Shown here: positions 1 through 12,420 of the stretch, one piece after another | Numbering within the stretch: the stretch's first letter is position 1 | Layout of the letters: each line of letters begins with the position of its first letter | Origin: Halichoerus grypus | Lineage: Eukaryota; Chordata; Mammalia; Carnivora; Phocidae | Length of the DNA stretch: 64,000 nucleotides | Assembly (NCBI RefSeq): GCF_964656455.1 | Contig: NC_135724.1 | Coordinates: forward strand, 11,741,414 to 11,805,413 | Direction: 5' to 3' | Program-made: the position numbers and the translations under genes | The notes under the pieces: model-generated | The model's input: only the letters and a program-made list of their open reading frames with translations | Database searches by the model: none | Told to the model about the DNA's origin: nothing

Positions 1-1529
1 CGTCTGGCCACATAGTTAGTGCGGGTCAGGGACGTTATGAACTGTGGGTCTCCTTTACTTCCGAACCCTAACTAAAAAAGACAATTTTTTTAGGTGGAAG
101 GATTTTAACCAGCATTTCCTGCCTTAACAGAAACATTGCCCTTTGTCACACAGGAGCCTAAGCATGGTGTTATTTCAAGGCTTAGACCAGCAAGCTGTGA
201 GTGGTGCACTTGAGACCAATACCTACTGAAAAAAAGTCCTTTTCATAGGAAGGATAGAGAGGCCTCATGGAAGATAACATACCAGAGAGAAACCAGACCA
301 GAGAAAGACTAATTCTTTCCCGTCACAATGTCTGTTACTTGGATTTACCCAAGCTCCTAATAACAGACATGGTTTAGGTGAGGAGAACAGAAAGGAATAG
401 AGCACACAAAATGTCACTGGGGTCATAAATAGTATTGTTCCATCTCTTTATAGTATTTTAGTCTAGAAAAGGAAAAGAGCTCCCTCCTTTTACCTCAGAC
501 CACTATGCCATGGCCCTTAGGGGCCCCAGCGACAGCAGTCCTGAGTAGAAATCCTCCTAGCAGAAGTCCTGGCACTTAGTAGAAATGCTGGTCCCAGGCT
601 GACATAACACAAGTGCCCAGAGTCCAGAGGATGTGGCAGGAGCCACCACAGGAGGCTCTGATGCCTTGTGGCCCCAACTGGTGCTCCTGAGATCCTATGT
701 CCAGGCACATTTGATATCCTCCAGGGAGACTTCCAGGAACTGACAGGGAAGGTTTTCTTCAGAGGCTTGGGTTAAACAGGGATAGGCAGGGGCAGAGCCA
801 AGGACATGTGGCTTATTTCAAGAAAAGTGTCTCACAGACATGTGAGACACGGAGAAACTGAGAACAAAGCCTTTCTCCTCTCTCTTCCTTTCCACAGCCC
901 AGCTCCCCAGGCCTTTTGTTTTACTCATCTGGAAACCTGTCATTGCTGCCTTACTTCATTTTTTCTCTTTTTATGATGGTAGTCGTTCAATAACATGAGA
1001 CTTATCACAGAAACATGAGCAAATAGAGGGCTTATTTCAATACAATGAGAGGATCACTTATGATCTCACATTATTTTTGAACACATTCCTTGCATATTGA
1101 TCCAACCCAGTGCACTTTAAAAGGCTGATTTTTATCTCAATTTTCATAATTAACAAAAGAAAAACTGAGAAGAAAACAACATCCCGACCAACATGGAAGA
1201 ATTAACAGCTAACAGTAAAACTCCACCAGAAATCATCCCCATGGAACATACATTAGGTTGAGGGAAAATAAATAGAAGCCAACAAACAGTTTAGAATTTC
1301 CATATAACCACTTAATCGTCAAAATCAGCTGTAGAGAAGTACTACAGGAAAAATACTTGCCTCATATGGATCCATTTTTCTTCAACAGATTTTCAGGATT
1401 AAAAATCTTTGGTGTAAGACTGGCAAGTGGAGACATAACTCCATTGAAACACAGTAGGGAAACCAGCAGACAGCTTCTATTTGTCCTTTAAGCTACAATT
1501 TCTTACATAAAATTCTACCCCTATTCACA
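1..1529. other. gene-free interval, no repeat recognised
   Basis: I see no exon, RNA gene or named repeat. Bases 480-800 are more GC-rich than the surroundings, and a perfect 10-bp inverted repeat lies at 827-850. The 63-codon minus-strand frame at 517-708 has no recognisable motif and is likely chance. Confidence 0.5.
827..850. repeat. perfect 10-bp inverted repeat, 4-nt loop
   Basis: GTGTCTCACA at 827-836 is the exact reverse complement of TGTGAGACAC at 841-850, with GACA between. It could form a small hairpin. No surrounding gene gives it a role. Confidence 0.85.
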
Positions 1530-1544
1530 TCCAGTAGGACTTTT

Positions 1545-1740
1545 TTTTTTAAAGATTTTATTTATTTATTTGACAGAGAGAGACACAGCGAGAGAGGGAA
1601 CACAAGCAGGGGGAGTGGGAGAGGGAGAAGCAGGCTCCCCATGGAGCAGGGAGCCCGATGCAGGGCTTGATCCCAGGACCTTGGGACCATGACCTGAGCC
1701 GAAGGCAGACACTTAACCAACTGAGCCACCCAGGCACCCC
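1545..1740 (-). mobile_element. CAN-SINE (tRNA-Lys-derived), antisense
   Basis: Read on the minus strand it has a tRNA-like head (the complement of gagccacccaggcacccc), a pyrimidine-rich body and an AAATAAATAAA-type tail, seen here as the T-rich left end. It is flanked by a 15-bp target-site duplication, tccagtaggactttt at 1530-1544 and tctagtaggactttt at 1741-1755, with one mismatch. Such elements are transcribed by Pol III and mobilised by L1. The 70-codon plus frame over it is a by-product. Confidence 0.95.
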
Positions 1741-1755
1741 TCTAGTAGGACTTTT

Positions 1756-2701
1756 ATTTCATCCTTATTTCAACAAAGTTAGATGCTGTAATTTAGAAAA
1801 TATTTTCTCCAAAATAGATCTTATCACCCACAACACACTTAGCAGCAGGGATCAATTGAGCAAACATTAGTCACCTCAAATGTGGTATTAGTCTGTCATT
1901 TTCCAAAAAAAAAAAAATTAGGAGTTCATCAGTCAACATGTGACTGTGTGTCTCTTTTATAAGCATTAAAATTTTCTCTGTTCTTAGCATTATAGTAGCT
2001 TCTAGGATGTGAAAGGACAGGAACGGATTTCATGTGAGCCTACAACGAGCTCAAAACTTATTTAAGAAAACAACTTAACATGAAGAACAGCACATACAAG
2101 CTGATAAAAAGTATAAAATACATGACATGTTTAGATATTAAAGGGAAACAAAATAATTGCTAACAATCATATGAGTTTTGTCTTAAAAAGGTTTGAAGAA
2201 ATGAACAAAGTGCCTGAAGAATTACAGCACTTGCTTCAATCTAGAGCTTCCATGATTTCTGATATCAAGTAAAGTTGGAACTGTACCAGGAAGGTGCATA
2301 GATGCCACATCTTTATTCAGGCACTTTCCTCTTTGTGGTCCTGTCAAATCTGTGAACTGGTCAAACATCCACTTTTCTTTTTTATAAAGTGGAAATAACA
2401 TCAAATTTAAATAAATTTTTTGAGGTTCAAATTAGGTGATAGATGTGGAATCTTCTTATGAAAAGATAATTGTTTTACAAATCTGTGTTGCTATTAGTAT
2501 TCTTACTGGTCTCTAATGTTACTAATAAAAATATTAAAAATAATATTAGTCTAAGATTTCTTGCTTTAATTTATTTTTGATCTAATCTTTTATCATCAAC
2601 CTTCACTATTTTTTCTTTAAATGTTGTTTTATTTTTAGTAATTCAGCAATATGTTCCTTCTACTAAATTATATGCCTGGGGTGTGCGAATGTTTATGCTT
2701 A
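1756..2701. other. gene-free AT-rich interval
   Basis: This stretch is AT-rich with an A13 run near 1905. I recognise no repeat family and no coding signal. The small minus frame at 2222-2404 has no motif. Confidence 0.5.
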
Positions 2702-3246
2702 TGTATTAGAGTTCTCCAGAGAAACAGAACTAATAGGCTAACTCTTACCTATATGTGTATCTATATCGATATCTCCTATGTATGTACAGATATGTATATA
2801 TGTGTGTGTATGCAAGTATGTGTATATATTTTGTATTTATATGTAGATAGAGAGAGATTATGAAGAATTGGCTTCTGCAACTATGGGACTATAGGGGTAA
2901 AAAGTGCTATGGATCTGCAGTCTGTAGGCTGGAGACTCAGGAAAACCAGTGGTGTGATTCAGTTTTGAGTCCAAAGATCTGAGCTAGGGGAGCCTATGGT
3001 GTAAATCCCAGTCCAAGGGCAGGAGTAGATAAGAGATTTCCCAGTTCAATCAGTGAAGCAGGAGAAAGGGGGCAAATTCCTTCTTTCTCTGCCTTTGTGC
3101 TATTCAGATCTTCCACTGAAGAAGGCAATTTACTGAGTCCGTGGATTCAAATGCTAAATCTCATCTGGAAACAGACACTGCTAGACAAAATATAGATACT
3201 TTGTGCTGTGCTCTGCTGAAGTTGACACCAAAAATTAGCCATGACC
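2702..3246 (-). mobile_element. solo LTR, ERV-L/MLT2-like, antisense
   Basis: On the plus strand it starts tgtattagagttctccagag, has a TATG/TATA-rich microsatellite near 2745-2850, and ends close to gttgacaccaaaaattagcc. This order matches the reverse complement of an old mammalian ERV-L-class LTR as I remember it, and the subfamily name is not certain. No clear target-site duplication was found, as expected for a very old copy. No internal retroviral region adjoins it. Confidence 0.65.
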
Positions 3247-3552
3247 GTGAACTCTAATACAACTCTTCTTCACTGAAAGTAGTAATTAAAATATTAAAAT
3301 AATTGCCTTTGTACTAAAGATGATCACTAATAGATATTGGAACTAACAAATTGGAGTGGGGACCCTGGACCTAAACTTTGCATGGGGTCCGGACTCCTGA
3401 TTATTTATCAGTTGGATCCTGACCAGAGAGTGACTTAAGGAGGAATCCTAGTAAGAGTGGCAGAACAGGACTTTCTTGTGCATGAATGGTGTCATTTCCC
3501 TTTTCTAATGCACATCCCTGCACCTATTGTCATTTTAATTTTCTTTTAAAAA
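3247..3552. other. gene-free spacer
   Basis: This is AT-rich spacer between the LTR and the L1 insertion. I see nothing coding or repeat-like that I can name. Confidence 0.4.
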
Positions 3553-3993
3553 TCTATAAGACCTGGGCTCTCTGTTCTGTTCCATTGATCTATGTGTCTG
3601 TTTTTGTGCCAGTACCATACTGTCTTGATGATTACAGCTTTGTGTAAGACCGTTGAATCAGACCTGTACCTCTGAAACAAATAATACATTATATGTTAAA
3701 AAAAGAAAAAGAAAAAGAAGAAGATAGCAGGAAGGGAAAAATGAAGGGGGAGAAATCAGAGGGGGAGATGAACCAGGAGAGACTATGGACTCTGGGAAAC
3801 AAACTGAGGGTTCTAGAGGGGAGGGGGGTGGGGGGATGGGTTAGCCTGGTGATGGGTATTAAAGAGGGCACATTCTGCATGGAGCACTGGGTGTTATACG
3901 CAAACAATGAATCATGGAACACTACATCAAAAACTAATGATGTAATGTATGGTGATTAACATAACATAATAAAAAAAAAAGTCTATAAGACCT
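3553..3993 (+). mobile_element. young L1 insertion with 5' inversion, plus target-site duplications
   Basis: A 12-bp duplication, tctataagacct, flanks the insertion at 3553-3564 and 3982-3993. Bases 3565-3642 are L1 ORF2 sequence in antisense. From about 3641 to 3981 the L1 3' UTR runs in sense, with an A-rich stretch, a G-rich tract (3810-3840), the ending gtgattaacataacataata and a poly(A). A 5' piece inverted against the 3' piece is the mark of twin priming. Several kilobases between the two pieces are missing. The 77- and 88-codon frames at 3689-3959 are repeat frames. Confidence 0.93.
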
Positions 3994-5199
3994 CTACTCC
4001 AGTTAATCTGGGATCACCTTACCTAAAATGTTTGGACATGAGACCACAGAGGCTTGAAATGAAGTTGATTTAATTCCCTGTTTTTTCTAAATGTGGGGTT
4101 CCTAGGTATGTTATATATAACTTAAGTTAATCAGTGAAAATATTTTTCATGTCCAAAACCTTAGTTAGCTGTAAAAAAATAAATAACGAAATTTTAAATG
4201 AAATATGACCTGCAGACTGAAATCTCAATATAATATCTAATAAATTCACTTTACTCAGAAAGTGTGGTCTACTCATGTCCATTTTTTCCATCTTAAAATG
4301 AGAAAAAGAGAGGAATCAAATACCTTGCAAATAAATTCATCATCATTAGAGAAATAATTACTGAGTATTTCTCATACTGAGTAAATTTGTCCAGCTTTAA
4401 AAAAACAGAGGTATCTGTTTTTCATCAACAATGTTTTTTATTGATTACGAGAAGATGAATGTTTTCAGTGAGTTGGTCAGATGAGGAGCAGTGTGAAGGG
4501 ATAATGAGGAAGTGGTCACTCCATGGAGAATTGTGACCTTTACTTTAGTTCAAGAAAAATTGCATTTTCTTGGCCAAACAAATTTCCCACCTATATTATT
4601 GCCCGTGTACTCATCTAACTTATCTAGGATAGCTTTTTGAAGCTCTATGCTAAATGTATTTGCTATCTGCACAACATGATTATCCACAACCTAGCCTGGC
4701 AGATGATGAAAATATACATAATGTTAAGTGTCTTTTAATATTAGTCATTAATCAATCCCTGAAATCCATTTTTGAATTTTTTTTCTATTCAAGGAGAAAT
4801 AATAACAACATACTTTTCTGTTTAAGTTGTTCTTTTTATTTATTGGTTTGTTTATTTTGTTAAGTGTGTGTATGCATATGTGTGTGTCTGAATATTTGGG
4901 TGAAAGAATGTGTCCAAAGTAGGAGATTTTATTTTAGTAATATCATAACTAATATATTGGTCCTCAGAAATAACACTCATCATATAATATAGCTTGGACC
5001 TGAATCTAGTAAATAAAACAGCAAACATAATTGGCATAATTGATCTCTAAATCCTGTGGCAACAAAAGAAGAGTCCAAAAAGAAATCCTTCCTAATCCTG
5101 CACTTGATCACACTGCTATATGGATATCCCTGAACATAAAGTGCCAACAAGAAAACAAAGACTCTAATTAGAATTCTGTTAAAATTCAGGCAGAAATAT
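3994..5199. other. gene-free AT-rich interval
   Basis: No exon or named repeat was recognised. A short TG-rich stretch lies near 4865-4887. Small frames at 4654-5252 overlap one another on both strands and carry no motifs. Confidence 0.45.
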
Positions 5200-5372
5200 A
5201 GACACTTTATTATATTCCAAAAGTCCCATGAGGGCAGAGATCTGGTCTTCATCTGGTCTGCTTTTCATGACTATTGAACCCCTGAATTGAGTGCAGTGCC
5301 AGCCCCCCTCCCACCCCAAAAAGAAACTTTAACAAATATTTTTTGAAAAGTGAATGAACAATTATACTTGCC
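5200..5372 (+). mobile_element. LINE L2 3' end (relic)
   Basis: The order ccatgagggcagagatctgg, then a gcagtgcc-like segment, then aacaaatattttttgaaaag and gaatgaac follows the conserved 3' end of L2 LINEs. It is heavily diverged. Confidence 0.55.
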
Positions 5373-6170
5373 TTTAAACCCTCTAAGCCAAGTCAAATGG
5401 GGAAAGGAGAATTTTTAAAAGTTCCAGGGTATCTGATATATATTCACTAACAGTGGAAGCAGTAGATAAGCATATTGCTTTATTAGTAAGTAAGGGCTAC
5501 TAGTGTGTGAAAATACTATGGTGTCATGGTCTAACTACATCCGGTCAACAGTGCCCAGTCACTAGTGGTTTTGGGTTCTCACTTATCTTTTTATATTTAT
5601 GCCAGTAAGAAATGACTTCTTGATGCCTGGGAGACTCTGCCTACCAGCACATCAGCATCTTTTTTACTAAAACATCACTCTTTGCAGTGTCTTATCAGTT
5701 GAGGACACCCTTCTGAGTTTTCCAAAGGGACAATACATTAATATTTTAAGTGATTCTATGCTACTATATTTATGGCACCGCAGTATAAATATTAATCACA
5801 ACTACAATGAATAATAATACATATAAAATTATACTTTAAAAGATAATGCATAAATAATCCAAAATGAACATGATATGATTAAATAGCACTATTCTACCTA
5901 GCTCCTAATCAAAGTTCTTCCCACTGAGAGATGCAAACCCTCTCTCATTACCAAACCTCACAGAACCCCATGCTGGTTCCACAGGGAAAACACATTAGCT
6001 GCCAAAAACACTGGGCAACGCAGACTTATTAGCATGTTCTCAGAACAAAGACTATCTCTTCATATACTTCACTTCTGAAGCCACACATGAATATTTAACA
6101 GTACAGTTTTGAAAATATCCCTCTCTTTGTTGTTTAACCTATGTCCCCCAAAACAGAGGAGTTTACTAAT
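5373..6170. other. gene-free interval
   Basis: No coding signal or repeat family was recognised. Confidence 0.4.
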
Positions 6171-6182
6171 AAAGGCACTTTA

Positions 6183-6383
6183 TTTTTTTTTTTTTTAAGA
6201 TTTTTTTATTTACTTGAGAAAGAGAGAGGGAGAAAAGGAGAGAGAGCTTGAGTGGGAAGAGGGGCAGAGGGAGAGAATCTCAAGCAGACTCCCGCTGAGA
6301 ACTGAGCCTGAGGTGGGACTGGATCTCAGGACCCTGAGATCATGACCTGAACTGAAACCAAGAGTCAGACACCCAGGTGCCCC
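6183..6383 (-). mobile_element. older CAN-SINE, antisense, with deleted head segment
   Basis: It has a T-rich tail complement at left and the complement of a tRNA-like head at right, ending cacccaggtgcccc. A 12-bp target-site duplication flanks it, aaaggcacttta at 6171-6182 and aaaggaacttta at 6384-6395. Compared with the other SINEs here, roughly 17 bases of the head are missing between gagtcagac and acccaggtgcc. That removes part of the A-box region, so it is unlikely to be transcribed. Confidence 0.93.
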
Positions 6384-6395
6384 AAAGGAACTTTA

Positions 6396-7284
6396 AATTA
6401 CATCTTGCAATCACCTCTTTACTCTTCATCCTTGTAGTTTAAGACTTTGATGTGCAGGAGGTGACGATGATCTTGCACAATCAGATTAGGACTGGAATGT
6501 GGAGGTGTTGGTTCCAGGTTCCTTCAGATCCAAAGAATGAGATTGTCCTGGAAGAAAGATTCAGGTATTCGGGGGGAAGTGATTTGTTCTAAAACATACT
6601 GCAAAGAAAAATCTGAGTCTGTGCAGTTACAAAAACAAACAAACAAACAAACTTCCAACCAACCCTCCAGCTTAATAACCTAAAACATGATTTTATTTTC
6701 ACTTGTACAAATGCTGTCACAAATAAGAGTAGAAGGTGAAAGAGAAAGCAGATGTCAGTTGATATCACTTGGAAGGTGAGATACGTTGGAATGGAATCAG
6801 CGTTGATGAACTCCCTGGAGCAACTGAAAAATACAATCCCTATAAACAAGGAAAACAATTCTTTATTCTTTCTTAGTCCTTTTTATTCCTTCCAACTTTT
6901 GGACAACAGGAAAGAAAATGAATGCAGACATTTATATATACTGGTGATTCTCCAAATATCTCATAAAATAGAAAGTTGATACATTTCCATTGGATTTCTC
7001 TGTTTCGTCCCATCTTGTAAGGAAAGATAACCCATTCTCCTGTTGAAACTCTGATCCTGGTATGAGAGGGCATTTGCATTCTTGGTTTCAATTATCCCAT
7101 CTCAGGGAACTTCTATCCCAGTGTCCAACATCATGGAGACTTTTTCTTGTAAGGCCATTATCTTTACACTAATTTCTCTCATACAGTTCTAAATCCGTGT
7201 TTTCAAATGCAAGGATAAATCTGTAAGTGTACATGCATAAAACACATGTAAATGCAATCAATACTTCTTCAACAACAATAAAGA
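6396..7284. other. gene-free interval
   Basis: It holds a short (CAAA)n run near 6631-6652. The overlapping frames at 6589-7091 on both strands are short and without motifs. Confidence 0.4.
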
Positions 7285-7445
7285 TTAGCCTGCAAGGTAA
7301 TTGTTATTAGTATCTTCCTTTTAACAATGAAAAAACCAGGGCTCAGAGTGAGCAACTTGCCTTTGGCACACAGATGATGGTGACAGATCAGGAATTTAAA
7401 CACATCACCTTTGGAAGTCTCTTCTCTTTCCACAAACTATATGCC
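7285..7445 (-). mobile_element. MIR SINE relic, antisense
   Basis: The order ttaacaatgaaaaaaccagg, gctcagagtgagcaacttgc, then a diverged cacacagatg segment and ggaatttaaac matches the reverse complement of the MIR core. Confidence 0.7.
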
Positions 7446-7894
7446 TTTTACCTCCCAAGCCCAGTTCCTTATATATGGTTATAAGAATTACATACTTCAT
7501 TGTGAAAGGCTTTTAAACTTAAATAAGCATAAACTCATACAAATCTAAAAATTAGATAAGGCCAGATATTTAAGTTCATTGGTTCTTCATGGGTTTTTAG
7601 AATGAATGATAATCCCCCCAAAAAATATTGCTGAATTTTCAATTTGTTATTAATATTATTCCTGAAAAGTCAGTTTTTCTTTCTCATAACTATCTTATTA
7701 TCACTCACTGTGTCTTTAAGTTCCAAAGGAAAAACAGAAGCAAGCTTTCGTATTTTAAGTGCTTGAAAGATCTTTGTTTCCCACATGTTGTAAATATTGC
7801 TTTTTGAATTCTGCATCTCTTCCACTCTGTTCTCCATGAAAGCTCTAGGTAATTTCTAAATAGAAGTATCACTATCCATCTATGCAACATTTTT
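7446..7894. other. gene-free AT-rich interval
   Basis: Nothing was recognised. The 61-codon minus frame at 7705-7890 has no motif. Confidence 0.4.
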
Positions 7895-8241
7895 GAAATG
7901 GTAAAGTTATGGATGAAAACAGATTAGCAATTGCCAGGGCTTAGGGCTGGTGGGGCAACAATGAAATTGATGTAAGTACGAAGGGGAGTTCTTTGTGGGG
8001 ATACAATAGTTCTGTATCTTGATTGTAAAGCCAGCTACACAAATGTACATGTGTGATGAAATGGCCCTGAACTACATTATTATACTTATTGTACCAATAT
8101 CAACTCCCTGGTTTTGATGTTGTACTGTAATTACACGTAATGTCAGCATTGGGGGAATCTGGGTGAAAGACTTTATTCAGTACTATTTTTGCAACTTTCT
8201 GTGAAACTATAATCATTTTAAAATAAAATATTTTAAAAATC
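7895..8241 (+). mobile_element. old L1 (L1M-type) 3' end
   Basis: It reads as the 3' UTR of an old mammalian L1: agattagcaattgccagggc, then cagttctgtatcttgattgt-like sequence, ttgtaccaatatcaactccc, ggttttgatgttgtactg, and a tail aaaataaaatattttaaaa. No target-site duplication was found. Confidence 0.8.
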
Positions 8242-8334
8242 ATCATCAAGATTACATCAATCTTTTTGGCCTCTGTACCCCAATTTAAAAAAAAAATGCA
8301 CAAACTAGGAACAATTGATTTTGTATTAAAAAAA

Positions 8335-8640
8335 AATTCTGGAGATACATTCAGACTTGTGCACAAAGATATAGCTAGAAAATGATTCATTGTAGTTTTA
8401 GAAATATTAAGAAGAGCTTGCCTACAACAATAGAAGGTTATTTCAATGACGTGCTATTCACTTTTTAAATTATTCTATAAAAGGAAAGTCTGCCCAGTGA
8501 CATACAAAAATGCACGTAAGTTACCTTTCAGAGTTGGAATTATTATGTTTTTAACATTTTCATTTTGACACTTTCCTGATTTTCCATTGTTCTATTTTTT
8601 CATCATATAACTAATATGAGATAAAAGTTTATTAGGTACA
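8335..8640 (+). mobile_element. old LINE fragment
   Basis: The order gcacaaagatatagctag, cattgtagttttagaaata, acaatagaagg, taaattattctataaaa and gtgacatac follows a common ancient LINE 3' region. Related sequence occurs in antisense at 28090-28700 and 42555-42880. Confidence 0.5.
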
Positions 8641-11145
8641 GGGCATATGTTAGCTTATCTAGGAGAATGAAAAACAGCCCTGAACTCCCCCTTGCTCATG
8701 CTTTCTAAAGGGATGTTTACTGGTGTTTCCCAGTAAGTGGCCCTACACGAACGAAGCATCCATTTTCAGTCGTCATTAATATTCTTCCTATACAGATAGA
8801 ATGCAGTCATCAGAGAAAGAAAGCACTACATCCAACCAAATAGAACAATAACTGATATCCTCAAACAGAACACAGGTGCAGCACACTCAGCCTAGAGAAC
8901 ATGAGCACTGGCATTCCACAAGTAAAGGTGAAGACTCTACTTTTGAGTGAGAGCATGAGCTACACCCACACCTAATAACATAGGTCCTCAGAGAAGCCAT
9001 TGATATCCTACTGTATCCCAGGTGACCTGACCAAGAGTTGAATGTGACTCTTTCCAAGATCATTTGCTTAGTGATTAAGGGTGTTCCTAAGAAGTAAGGA
9101 GCTAGAGATTTATCATGACCCACATTATGTACCACTGATGGTTCTTCATATATAATTAGATATTATAAATTGTTTTACAGTGTTCATAAGATTTTGTGGG
9201 CTTAATCATTTGGTCAAATTCACAGAAGCTTTGCAGGTATAACTCTTTATAGGTAACTAGACTAAGGGGACACTCTTGACTATTTGGTTTGAGATTCTGG
9301 TGTCTAAAGTCAAATGAAGCAAACAAGCAGTAGTCTTTTATTATTATGGGGTATACAGCACTGAGACAGACTTTTTCCATATCCTCACCATGTATAGGAG
9401 CCCTAATGGGAAACAGTAGGACTTGGGGGAAATGAAAGCATCTTCTTTTTCCTCTCTCTATTGCACAACAAGCTCTGTTTCCGAGATAGCAGAAAATGCA
9501 CGCATGAAACAATAGGCTAAATTGTTTTTAATATTTCCTATTAATTCACAATTAGGAAGAGCTTTATCAGTGAAATTGTGTCAAATCCATATTTCAAAGA
9601 TTCGAATATGATAAGAAAAGATAATGGAGTTCTTCACTTTAACCAGAGACAATAGGATGAGAACATGATTGTTTATATGGAGTGATGAGTACATTCAGAA
9701 GAGCACAGTTCATCATGAGCAAGGTTATTTTATACTTTAATCAGATGTGACTTCCCCTAAAAATTTTTGCATTAGATAAAAGTAATTGCAATTTTTACGT
9801 TAAAATAGCTAGTTTCTTAATGTCAAAATGAAGGTATATGAACAAAAATACATGTGAGGAGAATTCCAACCCTTGAATTTTGCATGAAATCATCTTAATA
9901 TATAAAGAAAAAGAAAGTATATATGACACATACAAAGCCCTGATTCATAAAAATAACACCTTTTATTTCCAGAGCCACAATATGTTTTTTTTTTAAATGA
10001 ACAGAAACCAAGGCATTAAAAGAAAAAGCATGCAAAACTCTACAGTGAATGTTGCATCAATAAATGTAACAATAGACTGGGGCTAAAGCCAGGAAATGAG
10101 GAAATGAGGAAAATCTATTAGCAAATGTATTAGTAAGAGGGATTTTTTTAGTTATATTGTGATTGATAGTTTTGCTAACTTAAATGTGTGTGAGAAAAGA
10201 TTTACGACTGTATTTCTATTATAACATTGGCTTATAGAATTAAGTATTCTATGATAATATTCAATGATAATATTAATGTACGACCATTTTAAGAAGTTAA
10301 AGATACATACAGGTCAAATATACTGGAAATTTTGAACTCTTACAATTGATTTCCTTGTTCACTATATAAGCATCAAAATACAGAAAAGCACACACCATAT
10401 CAAATTAGATCACTGTTTACAAGTGTTTTAAAATTTTAGGAGGCAAATGCAATTTTAAAAAGATACCCTAGAGTAATTATATTTTGTTCATTCTTGACTA
10501 ATTTAAAGTCAGTGTGACCTTTTCAAAGGTGGTGACATTTCTAATATTCAGAAAAAGACTGAGGAAGTAAAATTTATCTAATGCAAAAACTAAGCACATA
10601 TGGCTGAAAATCCTTAAATTTTCTTTCTTTTTCTTTTTTTTTTCTTTTTGAGAGCAACCTGCCACATTTAGCTATTCTGTTTTTGAAATGAACTGATGTT
10701 CTGATGTGGGAGTACATAGAACAGTATATGTCATGGGTGCTCATGAATTGTGGGTTCAGTCTTGTGCTCACTGACATCCGTACTATTTAATGAGGTGTGG
10801 AAGTATACAACCTTAAAAGCCAGCAGAAGGAGTAGCCACTGGAATAGGTGAAAACAAATCCCCCCAGTCCAGTGGGCAATCTGGGGAGGAGAGCCTCCCA
10901 TACTGAGACACAGATAAAACCTTCAGAGCAGGAAACTTCTGTGTGAGGACTGTGCTTGAAGTAAGTAATGGTAGAGGGGAGTATGTATATATCCAGAAGC
11001 CACCTTCAATCACTTTTGAACTTTGTCATGTAGTGCTCTGTACAGTGTACTTCTCCATCGGTACCTGGCACTTCCTGGACCCACTTTTGGGTAAGTAATG
11101 ATTTCTTTTTTCTGCCATATCATACTGATGTGTCAACAGCCTACC
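8641..11145. other. gene-free interval
   Basis: No exon was recognised. Minus frames of 82 codons (8887-9135) and 118 codons (9156-9512) lie in tandem, but they have no motif I recognise and no splice or promoter context. A C/T-rich run lies at 10620-10650. Confidence 0.45.
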
Positions 11146-11215
11146 ACACACACAAACACACACACATACACATAGACACAATCTTACACATGCACTCACA
11201 TGTACACACTTGTTC
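11146..11215. repeat. imperfect (CA)n microsatellite
   Basis: CA dinucleotides are interrupted by TACA and GACA variants across about 70 bp. Confidence 0.85.
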
Positions 11216-11464
11216 TTTACTTTTGCCAGTGAGAAACCTGTAGGCTTTACAAAGTATGAAAAAAAGTCATAAAATTTCATATCATTCCATACAGTCTTAT
11301 CCAATATTCCTGTCTACATTGAATTTTTTTCTCTGAATACCCGTACCTTTTGTTTATACCATTACATGCTGCACCATCCAAGAACTAGCAATGGTTAAGC
11401 ATGTGGAAGAAGTTGTGTCCCTCATATATATGATATCTTAATATTCTCCAAATCCTGTGACATA
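11216..11464. other. gene-free spacer
   Basis: Nothing was recognised. Confidence 0.35.
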
Positions 11465-11580
11465 TTATTAGTTCCATTTTATGAGGATAAAGAAATTAAG
11501 TCCAGATATGATATGCACAATGACTAGAGCCTTACATATGGTATGGGTGGTGCTTAGATTAAATATTTCGGTGTTGATAG
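11465..11580 (-). mobile_element. possible MIR relic, antisense
   Basis: The order ttagttccattttatgagga, taaagaaattaagtccag, then a gcacaatgactag segment resembles the MIR core reversed. It is more diverged than the copy at 7285. Confidence 0.4.
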
Positions 11581-11625
11581 AGTGATTTAGAATCATCTAG
11601 ACAAATCAGAAAGCTGAAATGACAG

Positions 11626-11666
11626 TATAATATAATATGATATAATATAATATGATATAATATAAA
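11626..11666. repeat. 15-bp tandem repeat
   Basis: The unit TATAATATAATATGA occurs about 2.7 times. It produces a spurious minus-strand frame rich in His, Ile and Tyr. Confidence 0.85.
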
Positions 11667-12269
11667 TAATAAATATACCAAATGTAATAGAATATAATGT
11701 CTCAGCTTTTTGCTCCTATGTAAATAATTACCTTGAAAGCTGCTTTTGGAAGATAATACTAATATACATAATATATACAAGATACTCGACCTCATATTTG
11801 AAAGTAATAGAAGCTTAGTAAATGATTTTTTTAAATAGGCTTTTTAAAAGCATGCAGACATGGGATTGACTTCTCAATTATAGCATACTAAGAATTGTTG
11901 ATCCAGACTAATTTCCAAACAGCATATTATACCTTGTGCATCACCCCAAATGGGTTATATATTATAAGTTTACCCCCTATGACCCCACTTCATGTTTCTG
12001 ATGTTGTGCCTTGAACTATGTTTTTCTCTCTGGTTAAATTTATGCATGCCTATCACCCCACCCATTTCTAGCTCACAGAATGCTAACTGTGGTTGAAGGT
12101 CCAGTCATTCTAGCTCTCCACGAAAATTTTTCAAGTGTTCTGAGACCACTCTCACTGTCCTTGGAGGCTGGATTTTACTCTTATCACTTTAAGGGAGCAC
12201 TAATCTTAAACCTTTCCTGTGCTTGTTACTTGAGGCACTTCAGGTCTAACTGAAACAAACAAACAGCAA
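11667..12269. other. gene-free interval
   Basis: No coding or repeat identity was established. Confidence 0.35.
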
Positions 12270-12378
12270 GATGACAAAAACACTTTGGGGTTTGGCACAC
12301 TTGGGTTCTAATCTTGATTCTGCCCACTCGTAGTTGGCCAAATTAATTGTATGATCTGTTTTCTCATCTATTACATGC

Positions 12379-12382
<4 letters not shown>
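12270..12382 (+). mobile_element. probable MIR relic
   Basis: The order cacacttgggttctaatctt, gattctgcccactcgtag, then ctgttttctcatctatta follows the MIR sense core. It runs directly into a (GT)n tract. Confidence 0.5.
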
Positions 12383-12416
<34 letters not shown>

Positions 12417-12420
12417 TGTG
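12382..12420. repeat. (GT)n microsatellite
   Basis: About 16 near-perfect GT units end in GAGTGTG. The tract starts where the MIR-like sequence stops. Confidence 0.95.

Noticed and set aside
9156..9512. 118-codon minus frame
   Set aside because: No recognisable domain, no gene context, and a length that can occur by chance in 64 kb.
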